Shown here: positions 52,016-60,813 of the stretch, one piece after another
Position numbering within the stretch: the stretch's first letter is position 1
How the letters are laid out: each line of letters starts with the position of its first letter
DNA from: Planctomycetota bacterium
Lineage (GTDB): Bacteria > Planctomycetota > UBA1135 > GCA-002686595
Direction of reading: 5' to 3'
Assembly (NCBI GenBank): GCA_014237855.1
Contig: JABACD010000001.1
Span: 248,001-312,000, forward strand
Length of the DNA stretch: 64,000 nt
Translations under genes and position numbers: made by a program
The notes under the pieces: model-generated
Told to the model about the DNA's origin: nothing
Database searches by the model: none
The model's input: only the letters and a program-made list of their open reading frames with translations

Positions 52016-53149
52016 ATGAGTGACTTTTCGATTCCCACCAGAGTCCGCATCGCCCCTGGGTGCAGTACTGGTCTGACCGGAGCGGTGATTGGGCTTGGAG
52101 GTCAACGCGTCCTCTTTGTCACCGACTCCGGACTCGCATCAGGGCCCTTGGTCAGGCGAGCGCTCGACCTCTTCACAGCCCACGGCCTTGATTGGGAGCT
52201 CTTCGTCGAAGTCCCGAGTAATCCGCGAACCGCAACCGCGGAGAAACTCGCCACCCTCACCAGACCCGGCGACGTACTCGTTGGCTTCGGCGGCGGCAGC
52301 GTGATCGATGCCACCAAGGCAGCCGCAATGCTGGCAACAAATGGTGGCCAGGCTCGAGACTGGGTCGGCAAGACCGAGTTCCCGAACCACCCCCTGCCCT
52401 TGATTGCTGTCCCCACGACCTGTGGCACTGGAAGCGAGGTGACCTGGGTCTCAGTACTGAGCGATACGGAACACAGGACAAAGATCAGCATCAAGGGGCG
52501 CCAGATGTTTCCCGACCTTGCCCTTGTTGATGCTGACCTGATTCGAAAGCTGCCGCCCGAGCTCATCGCGAGCACGGGAATGGACGCACTGACCCATGCC
52601 CTCGAGGCCACCACGGGCAAGCCTCGCAACCCGATCTCGGACATGATGGCCGAGACAGCGATCTCCCTGAGCCTGCGCTACCTCTTGCGTGCAGCCCGAG
52701 ACTCCAATGGTGATCACGAGGCCCGCGAAGGCATCGCTCGCGCATCTACACTGGCTGGCCTGGCCTTCGGAAGCACCGACGTTGGAGGGGTTCACTGCCT
52801 CTCCGAGTCCTTGGGCGGTCTCTACGATGTCGCTCATGGCCTGGCAAACGCTCGCCTCTTGGTGCCGGTCATGCGCAGCCACGGCGAACACGTCGAGCAG
52901 CGCCTCGCTCAACTCGACTCCATGAACCGCCCTGACGGATCTAGCGCTCCACAGCCCTCAGGCGAGGCCTTCCTCGATCGAATTGAAGCTCTCCTTGCGG
53001 AGCTTCCACTCCCGCAAGTCTCCGCACTCGGGATCCAAGCGGTCGATCACGAGAGGATTGCCCAGATGGCAATCGAGAATGGATCCAACTCGTCCAATCC
53101 CCGTGAGATGGGTACAGCGCAGTACCGCGCGATCCTCGAAAGCCTGTAG
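52016..53149 (+). CDS. Iron-containing (type III) alcohol dehydrogenase
   Basis: This 377-residue protein has the NAD motif GGGSVIDATKA and PTTCGTGSEVTWVSV. Metal-binding residues appear in MDALTHALE, and GGVHCLSESLGGLYDVAHGLANA supplies two more His. It is an NAD(P)-dependent alcohol or aldehyde oxidoreductase in the cytoplasm. The substrate cannot be assigned. It stands alone between groEL and a DNA methyltransferase. Confidence 0.9.
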   Translation: MSDFSIPTRVRIAPGCSTGLTGAVIGLGGQRVLFVTDSGLASGPLVRRALDLFTAHGLDWELFVEVPSNPRTATAEKLATLTRPGDVLVGFGGGSVIDATKAAAMLATNGGQARDWVGKTEFPNHPLPLIAVPTTCGTGSEVTWVSVLSDTEHRTKISIKGRQMFPDLALVDADLIRKLPPELIASTGMDALTHALEATTGKPRNPISDMMAETAISLSLRYLLRAARDSNGDHEAREGIARASTLAGLAFGSTDVGGVHCLSESLGGLYDVAHGLANARLLVPVMRSHGEHVEQRLAQLDSMNRPDGSSAPQPSGEAFLDRIEALLAELPLPQVSALGIQAVDHERIAQMAIENGSNSSNPREMGTAQYRAILESL

Positions 53150-53204
53150 GCGCATCCGCCCCCTGGAAGCGACCATCATGGAAGGCTAGCCTGACAGGCC
53201 ATCC

Positions 53205-54083
53205 ATGAGCTCTCCAAACCGCATCGTTCAGGCTGACAACCTTGAGTTCCTTCCTACCCTGCAAGATGGTGTCGCCGAGCTGATCTATATCGACCCGCCG
53301 TTCAACACCGGCCGCAAGCAGGAGAGGCGACGCACACGCTCAGTACGAGACGAGCAGCAGGGTGATCACATCGGCTTCGGTGGCAAGCGTTATCGCACGG
53401 TCGAGATCAGTAGCTCCGGCTATGACGACACCTTTGAAGACTACCAGGCATTCCTACGTCCGCGCTTGGAAGAAGCCCACAGGCTACTGGCCACGAATGG
53501 CAGCTTCTTTCTTCATATCGACTACCGCGAGTCACACTACAGCAAGGTGGCCCTCGACGAGGTCTTCGGTCGTGATTGCTTCATGAACGAGATCATCTGG
53601 GCATACGACTATGGCGCGCGTACCAAGAAGCGCTGGGCACCAAAGCACGACAGCATCCTCTGGTACGCCAAGAACCCGAAGGACTACATCTTTGACTTCG
53701 ATGCCATGGACCGAATTCCCTACATGGCACCAGGCCTGGTCAACGCCGAGAAAGCTGCGCGAGGCAAGACACCTACCGATGTGTGGTGGCACACGATTGT
53801 CAGTCCCCAGGGCAAGGAGCGCACGGGCTACGCCACCCAGAAGCCACTTGGCGTATTGGATCGCATCGTCAAGGTTCACTCCCGTGAGGGCGGCCTGGTA
53901 CTCGACTTCTTCGCTGGAAGTGGCACGACGGGTGCCGCGGCAGCCGGGAATAGGAGAAAGTTCCTGCTGGTCGACCTCAATCCAGAGGCCATCAAGGTCA
54001 TGAGCCAGCGCTTGGCCACTTATCAACCAAGCATCGAGAGCCACGGCCCCCGTGCCCAGGAAGTCGCTGATAGGATTAGGTAG
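53205..54083 (+). CDS. Orphan DNA methyltransferase, amino-methylating, beta-type order
   Basis: This 292-residue site-specific methyltransferase has catalytic motif IV DPPFNTG at residues 30-36 before the AdoMet motif I DFFAGSGTTGAAA at about 234, the motif order of beta-class N6-adenine/N4-cytosine enzymes. LLVDLNPEAI follows. No restriction endonuclease or specificity subunit is nearby, so it may be regulatory or chromosomal. The recognition site is unknown. Confidence 0.88.
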   Translation: MSSPNRIVQADNLEFLPTLQDGVAELIYIDPPFNTGRKQERRRTRSVRDEQQGDHIGFGGKRYRTVEISSSGYDDTFEDYQAFLRPRLEEAHRLLATNGSFFLHIDYRESHYSKVALDEVFGRDCFMNEIIWAYDYGARTKKRWAPKHDSILWYAKNPKDYIFDFDAMDRIPYMAPGLVNAEKAARGKTPTDVWWHTIVSPQGKERTGYATQKPLGVLDRIVKVHSREGGLVLDFFAGSGTTGAAAAGNRRKFLLVDLNPEAIKVMSQRLATYQPSIESHGPRAQEVADRIR

Positions 54084-54119
54084 CCCCCCCCCAAACGGTA
54101 TTGGCCCACCTCTGTCCAC

Positions 54120-56579
54120 ATGCTCTCAATCCTATTTCGTGCCTGCACTCCACTCCTCCTGATCAGTGCTCAGGCACCCCCAGCAGCAGAACCCGAGGGC
54201 CTCGAAGCCCTGCGGATCGGTCATTGGGATGAGATCGAACTCGACCTGCCCTCTGTAGCACCCGAGCACCTGGAGGTCATCGTCCATGGCCCTGAGGGGC
54301 CCAGGACACTCCTTCTCGTCAGGCACTCGAATCGCTCGGAGGACTTCCGCCTCCTCGTCCAGGTCGAGGATGGAAGCCTCGTCGATGTTCCTCCCCCGCC
54401 CGTCTCGACCTATCGCGGCCTGATCGCCGAGGACCCCACCTGGAACCTGGCCGCAACGCTCCTCCCCACAGGCCTCAAGCTCTGTGCACGACGAACGGAT
54501 GGCTCGGCCTGGTACATCGAACCCATGCGGGTCATCAACCCTCGAGCTCGACGTAGCCAGCACCTTGTCTACACACAGAGCGACCTGACCCTGGGCTCTG
54601 GATTCTGCGGGACCGAACAGCTCGATATCGCGCCCGTGAGCACGCCCACCTCGAATTCATCGGTTGGAAGCGGCTGCTTCAGAGAGGCACAGATTGCCTT
54701 TGACGCAGACTACGAGAACTTCTTGCTCAACGGTTCAGACATCAGTGCAACATCTCTGAACATCGAGGCGTCTCTCAATGCCGTCAACGACATGTACGCC
54801 CGAGAGGTTGCTATCTCCCATGTTCTGACCCAGGTAATCGTCCGCTCCGTCGAGCCTGACCCCTACCCGTCTTTCGTACCAGGAACGCTCCTCGACAGCT
54901 TTCGCCTGCACTGGAATTCGCAGCAGAGTGGGGTCACCAGAGACATGGCTCACCTTGCCACAGGCAAGGAGATGGACGGCAACATCATCGGTCTGGCCTG
55001 GGTCGGCGTCGTCTGCAACCAGGCCTGGTCCTACGGCCTTACCCAGTACAACCTGGGGTTTGGCGGGATAGTCTCCGTGCTCGCCCATGAGCTTGGTCAC
55101 AACTGGAACGCACCCCACTGCCTCGACTTCAGCTGTGTGATCATGTGCGGTGGATGCATGCAATTCGGGCCGATCACGACGCAGGTCGTGCTCGACTTCC
55201 GAGACAACGTCGGCTGCCTCGATACAACCAACGGCCACGCAACGGCCGTACCCCCGAAGGTTCGCAACGAGTCCCTGGAACTGGACGGGCCGGTGACCAT
55301 CGATGTGCTTGCCAACGACTTCGATGGAAACTGTGACCCCCTGGTAATTCAGAGCTTTGACGCCATCAGCTCGGGAGGAGCAGTCGTAACCCTGTCTCCA
55401 GGTACCGGCCCTGATGGACGGGATGAGCTGGTCTACACGCCATCGGAGACCTTTGAGGGCCTGGACACGGTCAGCTACGAGGTCGCCGACGGGACAGGCC
55501 TGTCAACCGAAGGCCTGATCTCGATAGAGCTCTACGACGACTTCGCAGACCTCGCCCTGCACTATCGCTTTGACGAGACCTCGGGATCCGAGTTCATCGA
55601 CTCGTCGGTGCACGGCATCGACGGCAACCACGTCGGGTCGCCAAATCTCGGGCTCGGCGGGGCAGCTCCGGGTACCCTGACAGCAGTGGCGTTCGACGGT
55701 GCCTTCGCGCGAGGCACGGCGCCGGGGCTTGCGCCCCTCAACGGGCTCGATAGCGAACTCTGCGTTGCTCTCTGGGTACGCCCAGAAAATCTCAATGGCA
55801 GTCAGTTCCTCTTCGGAAACTCGGACAGCTGGGACCTGAGGCTCATCGATAGTGATCTGATGTTTCGGACGAGCAGGCTCGATTACGTCCTCAGCCCGGG
55901 GCCAAGCGCGGGGGTATGGACTCACGTGGCAGCGGTCTACGACAGCAATAACGACGTGAGCTTCTACATCAATGGGGCCCTCGCAAGCCTCGTCCCCGGT
56001 GACGAACCAACCACCCCCCCTCAGGGCCAGTGGCTGATTGCCGGCGGAGGCACCTCCTTTGCCGCCTACCATGGGAGATTGGATGACCTCCAGGTCTACG
56101 ACAACGTCCTGGATGCTGCAGACATTCTGTGGCTCTTCCAGAATCCCGGGCAGACGATTGTGGAGTGCGAGCCAATGGACAGCTTCTGTGCCGGCGCCCC
56201 CAATTCAGTCGGGCCTGGCGCCGTCATCGGAGCCTCGGGCAGCCCCAGCCTTCAGGTCAACAACCTGGCCCTCAGTGCCCTGGGATGTCCGCCGAACAAG
56301 ACGGGTCTCTTCTACTTCGGGAGCAATGCGATCTCGGTTCCCTTCGGCGACGGCTTGCGCTGTGTCGGAGGATCGATCAAGCGGCTGGCGCCGATGCAAA
56401 CCGACGCCCTGGGATTCGCCTCCCAACCCATTGATTTGAGCGCTCCCCCCTTCGATAGCGGATCCGGAGCCGCCATTCCGGGCCAGACCCAGCGTTTCCA
56501 GTTCTGGTACCGAGACCCCGACGCCGGTGGCAGTGGATTCAACCTCAGCGACGCCGTGAGCGTAAAATACTGCCTCTGA
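54120..56579 (+). CDS. Secreted metzincin (reprolysin-like) protease with Ig-like, LamG and shared C-terminal module
   Basis: The 819-residue protein has a signal peptide (MLSILFRACTPLLLISAQA), then a propeptide-like region (about 25-180). The M12-type catalytic domain has zinc motif HELGHNWNAPHC (His323, His327, His333, catalytic Glu324); the usual Gly of HExxHxxGxxH is Asn330. A cadherin-like/Ig domain follows (VTIDVLANDFDG...), then a LamG/concanavalin-like domain (about 480-680, HYRFDETSGSEF...RLDDLQVYDNVL) and the shared C-terminal module from 56184. It should be an extracellular zinc protease. Confidence 0.87.
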   Translation: MLSILFRACTPLLLISAQAPPAAEPEGLEALRIGHWDEIELDLPSVAPEHLEVIVHGPEGPRTLLLVRHSNRSEDFRLLVQVEDGSLVDVPPPPVSTYRGLIAEDPTWNLAATLLPTGLKLCARRTDGSAWYIEPMRVINPRARRSQHLVYTQSDLTLGSGFCGTEQLDIAPVSTPTSNSSVGSGCFREAQIAFDADYENFLLNGSDISATSLNIEASLNAVNDMYAREVAISHVLTQVIVRSVEPDPYPSFVPGTLLDSFRLHWNSQQSGVTRDMAHLATGKEMDGNIIGLAWVGVVCNQAWSYGLTQYNLGFGGIVSVLAHELGHNWNAPHCLDFSCVIMCGGCMQFGPITTQVVLDFRDNVGCLDTTNGHATAVPPKVRNESLELDGPVTIDVLANDFDGNCDPLVIQSFDAISSGGAVVTLSPGTGPDGRDELVYTPSETFEGLDTVSYEVADGTGLSTEGLISIELYDDFADLALHYRFDETSGSEFIDSSVHGIDGNHVGSPNLGLGGAAPGTLTAVAFDGAFARGTAPGLAPLNGLDSELCVALWVRPENLNGSQFLFGNSDSWDLRLIDSDLMFRTSRLDYVLSPGPSAGVWTHVAAVYDSNNDVSFYINGALASLVPGDEPTTPPQGQWLIAGGGTSFAAYHGRLDDLQVYDNVLDAADILWLFQNPGQTIVECEPMDSFCAGAPNSVGPGAVIGASGSPSLQVNNLALSALGCPPNKTGLFYFGSNAISVPFGDGLRCVGGSIKRLAPMQTDALGFASQPIDLSAPPFDSGSGAAIPGQTQRFQFWYRDPDAGGSGFNLSDAVSVKYCL
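56184..56579 (+). repeat. Shared C-terminal module, copy 4 (on metalloprotease)
   Basis: Blocks FCAGAPNS, CPPNKTGLFYFG, FGDGLRCVGGSIKRL, PGQTQRFQFWYRDP and GFNLSDAVSV run to the stop. Confidence 0.7.
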
Positions 56580-56900
56580 AGGGGTGTCAGAGCCCCTCCC
56601 TGCCTGGCCTGGCCACCAGTTCGAAGAAAAAAAACCGCAGCCAGCAGCCCTAACCCCATTCGGAGTCAGCAATAATGGTCTGGTGCCGAGATCTTGGACC
56701 ACATCAAGGCGCAAGTGACGATCCCGTGCCGCCCCCAGTTCACGGAATCTCAGGGCTTTGCTTGAGAAGGCCCACCAGCGCTGGGTTGAGACGTTCGCCA
56801 CCCCCGAGGAACCCAACGTATGGAACCCCTTACCTCCATCGAGGTATGGGGTTCCGCCTCTTTTTAGGAATGCGCTACTGGGTCCCCCCTCCCCTCCTCA
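56580..56900. other. Intergenic region between convergent secreted-protein genes
   Basis: These 321 bases carry no supportable gene. The region has an A8 tract near 56627 and ends with the strong hairpin at 56822-56865. The distance from the metalloprotease stop to that hairpin (about 240 bases) leaves room for a long 3' UTR or small RNA. Confidence 0.4.
56822..56865 (+). terminator. Rho-independent terminator
   Basis: A 15-bp inverted repeat with one mismatch (56822-56836 and 56841-56855) and a 4-base loop is followed by GCCTCTTTTT. Confidence 0.75.
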
Positions 56901-57350
56901 CTAGGGAAGGATGGTCAGCTGCATTGCCTGGGAAGTGTTGAAGCCCGCCCCGCAGGGTGACCCTCCGAGGTCCTGGTACCAGACCTGCAGGCTGCGACTA
57001 TCCCCTGGCGCCCACTGTGCTGTGGATGTGAGCCCCGGACCCCAGCCTGCATTTCCATTCGAATCTGCCATGCGGACGCCAAGTCGACGAACCTGACCGC
57101 CGGCACACCGCAGGCCGTCTCCAAAGACCATCCCACTGCCAGCATTGAGAGACTGATGGCCGGCAAACAAGACGCTGAGAGAGCCGGGAACAAGCTGAGT
57201 GCCCTGTGCCAGCAGGTCATCCATACCGAAGCTTGCGGAACCCGTCAGCAGCAGCTTGGCTCCACGACCAGTGGAGTTGACGCAGCCGTCTCCCGAGGAT
57301 CCAAGATTTCCACAGGGGCAGTTCGTCGCGGAGCTGTCTCCAAAGCAGTG
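56901..57350 (-). repeat. Shared C-terminal module, copy 5 (on LamG protein)
   Basis: Blocks HCFGD, NCPCGN, GCVNSTGRGAKL, FGDGLRCAGGQVRRL, ADSNGNAGWGPG, SLQVWYQD and GAGFNTSQ run to the stop. This copy is closest to copy 1. Confidence 0.7.
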
Positions 57351-58076
57351 GCTAAGTCCTGGCGTCTGAGAAACCGACGCGCCAGGGTTCTGGAAGAGGA
57401 AGGCGATCTGTGCACTTGTCAGTGCATCCTTGTAGACCTGCAGATCATCCATGTAGCCGTGCCAGTACTCGACGGTCTGGTTCCACGAGCCGATCACGTA
57501 CGCGCCAGTGGGCGTGTTTGATGGTGAGCTGCCAGTACGAAAACCAACCTGAACACCATCGACGTAGTAGGTCACATCGAAGTTCTCGTCGAAGACGAAG
57601 GCCAGGTGGTACCAGACCGAATCAGCAAGGGTGAATGGCAGATCGTAGTCGAGGATTCCCTTTGTCGTGAATCGCAGGCCTCCCCCCGTGATTCCACAGG
57701 ACCAGCCAGCGCTGGTAGTACCAAACACTCGGCGAAGCCCAGAGGGGGCTCCTGGCTCGTTCCGAACCCAGGCCACAACCGTCAGGTCAGCTACCATGCT
57801 GCTGAGAGGCGGAAGGTTGGGGACCTTTGCATTCCCCTGGGCGTTGGCGTCGAAGAAGGCAGCCGCTCCGGTCGAGGGAAACCCACCCGGCTGATTGAGT
57901 GTGATCCCCGGTCCGATCGAGGCATCGAATCCCAGACCACTGCTGTCACCGAAGAACATCCCGGAACTCTCATCGAACCTCCAATGAGCTACAAGTGCAT
58001 CTGCCTGCAAGGCAGCGGCCGGTGCTGTGAGGAGTGTCGATGCGAGAAGCACCAAGAGGAGGGCATATTTTTTCAT
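56901..58076 (-). CDS. Secreted LamG-domain protein with shared C-terminal module
   Basis: The 391-residue protein has a signal peptide (MKKYALLLVLLASTLLTAPAA), then a LamG/concanavalin-like fold at about 25-235 (AHWRFDESSGMFFGDSSG, VAWVRNEPGAP, YYVDGVQVG, YMDDLQVYKDALTSAQIAFL). The shared module follows from SHCFGD to the stop. It has the same LamG-plus-module end as the metalloprotease that lies convergently beside it, suggesting duplication. ATG 58076 has AAAGGA in its leader. It probably binds glycans or matrix outside the cell. Confidence 0.83.
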   Translation of the reverse strand: MKKYALLLVLLASTLLTAPAAALQADALVAHWRFDESSGMFFGDSSGLGFDASIGPGITLNQPGGFPSTGAAAFFDANAQGNAKVPNLPPLSSMVADLTVVAWVRNEPGAPSGLRRVFGTTSAGWSCGITGGGLRFTTKGILDYDLPFTLADSVWYHLAFVFDENFDVTYYVDGVQVGFRTGSSPSNTPTGAYVIGSWNQTVEYWHGYMDDLQVYKDALTSAQIAFLFQNPGASVSQTPGLSHCFGDSSATNCPCGNLGSSGDGCVNSTGRGAKLLLTGSASFGMDDLLAQGTQLVPGSLSVLFAGHQSLNAGSGMVFGDGLRCAGGQVRRLGVRMADSNGNAGWGPGLTSTAQWAPGDSRSLQVWYQDLGGSPCGAGFNTSQAMQLTILP

Positions 58077-58242
58077 GGTCCTTTACAGGTTTGGCCCAGG
58101 TAGGCCTCCGCGTCCTATCTCAATCCTACTAGCGAAATCCAAATCCGGTGAGCGCAGGCGTCCGGTACCCCTCCAGCCTGGCCTTGGGGCCGACTTCCTG
58201 GCCTCCCCAGACGCCTTGATCCGGCGTGGGCTTGGGCCAGCC

Positions 58243-59439
58243 TCACTTCTTCTTGCCCTTGCTGGAAGGGATCGGGCTGCGCTCAAGGGTCTCGATGGCG
58301 CCGTCAAATCGGCCCTGCATGCCCCGCATGAGTGACTTGAACACGACCTGATTTCCGCGAGCGTTGAAGTGTCGCCCACCCTTTCTTCCATCTGGGATGT
58401 AGAAGACGCCGAGGCTCTCCTCACCTGATTGCCGGCGTTCCTTCTGCAGAGCTCGGTTCGCCAAGACCCAGGGAATCTCGAGTTCATCAAGCGTCAGGGC
58501 GAGGAACTCCCTTCGCCAGGTCTGACGCTTTCGGTTTACTCCAATCCGAGGACCTTCGAAGATGATGAAGAAGTAGTCGAGCTCGCGCGCCTCGAGCTCC
58601 CCACGAATCTCTCTCAGGAGAAGCCTCGAAGTGTCCGTCTTGAGCTTGATTCCCTCGCTGCTCTCAATGCCCAGGCCCGTCCAGCTGCCAGGCAGTAGTC
58701 CTGAGCTGTGAATGAGCATCGCTCCCAGGTAGCTGGTGATGGATGGAGGGTGCTCTTTCATCCACTCCTCGATGGATACATCTCCGGGATAATCGATGGT
58801 CAGTTCTTCACCCGACACCCCGAACCTGGGCTTTGGTCCGCCCCGGAATTCATAGACCACCCGATCGAGATCATCATCCAGGAGAACCCCGACAATGACC
58901 AGCGGATCGCGATCTTGCCACTGATCCAGGGAATCACGCAGCATCAGGTAGATCTGCCCCAGGCCATACCCACGCACGCCGTAGTTGATCAGCCCCACCT
59001 TTCTGCTCAGTGCCGAATCTTCGACCAGTCCCTGCCAGCACTCTTCCTCGGGCGTCATGCACGCCACGAATGAATCCCCGTACATCAGGACCGGACGTCG
59101 GTCTCCGAGGTTTTCTGCGTCCAGGTGACCGAGTTCATCCCCGGTCACGAGAGCCGAGTGCCAGCCCAAGACTGGATGCAGACGATGGGCGCCCAGACTC
59201 TTGTCCACATCCATCCAGATCTGCCTCAGCTTGAAGTAGTCCTCATCGGTCTTGGGATCCGCAAACCGCCGGGGCACTCGAAGGTGTCCACCCCATGAGA
59301 GGGCCAGCGGGCTGTCGGAAAAGATCAGGTAGCGCACCAGGCCCTCAGCCACGACGAGCCCCAGAGTCGTGCCAAGCCCGATTGCCACGAGGGCACGCAA
59401 GAGACGGCCTAGCTTTCCTCGCGGGACATCATCAGCCAT
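58243..59439 (-). CDS. Membrane-anchored SGNH-hydrolase-like protein
   Basis: The 398-residue protein has an N-terminal transmembrane anchor (about 15-38). SGNH block I follows (PVLMYGDSFVACMTPEEECW, Ser123), and the C-terminal block GGRHFNARGNQVVF has the His (HFNARG). It is probably a periplasmic esterase, acyltransferase or lipase of the GDSL type. The tail ends Lys-rich (SSKGKKK). It starts 36 bases after the M16 gene on the same strand, so the two may be co-transcribed. The substrate is unknown. Confidence 0.75.
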   Translation of the reverse strand: MADDVPRGKLGRLLRALVAIGLGTTLGLVVAEGLVRYLIFSDSPLALSWGGHLRVPRRFADPKTDEDYFKLRQIWMDVDKSLGAHRLHPVLGWHSALVTGDELGHLDAENLGDRRPVLMYGDSFVACMTPEEECWQGLVEDSALSRKVGLINYGVRGYGLGQIYLMLRDSLDQWQDRDPLVIVGVLLDDDLDRVVYEFRGGPKPRFGVSGEELTIDYPGDVSIEEWMKEHPPSITSYLGAMLIHSSGLLPGSWTGLGIESSEGIKLKTDTSRLLLREIRGELEARELDYFFIIFEGPRIGVNRKRQTWRREFLALTLDELEIPWVLANRALQKERRQSGEESLGVFYIPDGRKGGRHFNARGNQVVFKSLMRGMQGRFDGAIETLERSPIPSSKGKKK

Positions 59440-59475
59440 ACCGTTACTCTAATTGCAAATCTCTCGCCAGCTCAA

Positions 59476-60813
59476 TCAACATCGGGCTTGAGCTATCGCT
59501 CTTCTCAATTCTGCGATCTTTACTGGACCAGCCGCACTCAGGCAACAGCGCTCAGGGAAGAGGTGTTCTCGAGACACCCGCTGCAGATCTTCGGGAGTGA
59601 CCGCCTCAAAGAGTCGAGGCAATCTCTGAAGGTTATCTGCGGGGTGCTCATGGACCTCCGCAGAGATCAGGTAGCCCGCACGGCGCGAGGCACGCTCGAA
59701 GCCCATCGAGAATGAACCGATGAGGTAGTCCTTTGCGATGCGCAGCTCTTCCACGGGAACGAGTTCATCTTGGATCCGACGCAATTCCAGCAGGAAGTGA
59801 TGGATCGCCGTCGTGACGTGCTCCGGCGAGGTTCCGATGTAGGCAGTGAAGGTTCCAGGACTCAGACCAGCGCTGGCCGTCATCCCTGCACTCACTGTGT
59901 AGGCCAGTCCCAGCTCGTCGCGCAACCGTCTCGAGATTCTATCGGTGAAGCCTGGGCCCTGACCAAGCACGTGGTCCAGCACGACCAGCGCCGGATAATC
60001 GGGGTTGGAACGCCGAATGCCGAGATGCCCGAGGTAGAGATGAACCTGTTTGCGCTTGGCACGAACCACCTTGACGGACTGGCGAGGGCTCGGAAACTCG
60101 AACTCTCTCCTGATGAGTGGTCTACCTTTCTTCCAGCCGCCAAGTCGCCGGTCGAGGAAGCTCTTCACCGCCTGCGGGTCAACATCACCAGAGACCGCGA
60201 TGATGGCCCGTGAAGCTACCCAGTGCTTCCGGTGGTGGGCCCGTAGGTGGCGGGGCTCAATGCACTCCACGCTCTCGACCGACCCGTAGGCTGGTCGTCC
60301 CAACCAGTGATCTCCGTAGATCTGGCGTCGGAAGGCCATGGCGCCCTGCTGACGTGGATCCGAGCTCTCGTTGTGCAAGCGTTGCAAGATCCGCTCCTTC
60401 TGCCGGCGTACCTTTGGAGCCGGGAAGGTCGGTTCGATCAACATCTCGGCCATCAGGCCCAGCAGGAGCTTCCACTCGGAGCTGACTATCGATCCATTCA
60501 GCCCGGTCGAGTCGCCACGAATCTCTCCACCAGCGGGCTCGAGCAGGTTGGCAATCGCTGACTCATTGTGGGTCGATGTGCCCTGATCTGTCAGGCCGCC
60601 AGTGAGGAAAGCAAGGCCCTCGAGGCCAGCAGGGTCGAGCGAGGGGCCGCCCCCGATGTGTGCCTCGACCGCAGTGATCGGCATCCCAGACCGGGCGGAG
60701 ACCAAGAGGAGCGCTCCGCAACGCAACCTGAAGCGCTCACACGGAATCGTCTGCGTGGGAAGAGCAGGAGCCCGCTGACCGACAGGCAACTCGAAGCTGG
60801 GGACAGAGGTCAT
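59476..60813 (-). CDS. M16-family peptidase homologue lacking the zinc motif
   Basis: The 445-residue protein has the M16 fold (ITAVEAHIGGG, NGSIVSSEWKLLLGLMAEML, FGFERASRRAGYLI-like C-terminal part). Where HxxEH should be, the sequence reads FLTGGLTDQGT, so it cannot bind zinc there. ATG 60813 overlaps the stop of the upstream active M16 gene by 4 bases. It is most likely the non-catalytic partner of a heterodimeric M16 peptidase. Confidence 0.82.
   Translation of the reverse strand: MTSVPSFELPVGQRAPALPTQTIPCERFRLRCGALLLVSARSGMPITAVEAHIGGGPSLDPAGLEGLAFLTGGLTDQGTSTHNESAIANLLEPAGGEIRGDSTGLNGSIVSSEWKLLLGLMAEMLIEPTFPAPKVRRQKERILQRLHNESSDPRQQGAMAFRRQIYGDHWLGRPAYGSVESVECIEPRHLRAHHRKHWVASRAIIAVSGDVDPQAVKSFLDRRLGGWKKGRPLIRREFEFPSPRQSVKVVRAKRKQVHLYLGHLGIRRSNPDYPALVVLDHVLGQGPGFTDRISRRLRDELGLAYTVSAGMTASAGLSPGTFTAYIGTSPEHVTTAIHHFLLELRRIQDELVPVEELRIAKDYLIGSFSMGFERASRRAGYLISAEVHEHPADNLQRLPRLFEAVTPEDLQRVSREHLFPERCCLSAAGPVKIAELRRAIAQARC

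Noticed and set aside
56675-56941. Small plus-strand ORF between the convergent secreted-protein genes
   Set aside because: It crosses the terminator hairpin, has no ribosome site and overlaps the neighbour.
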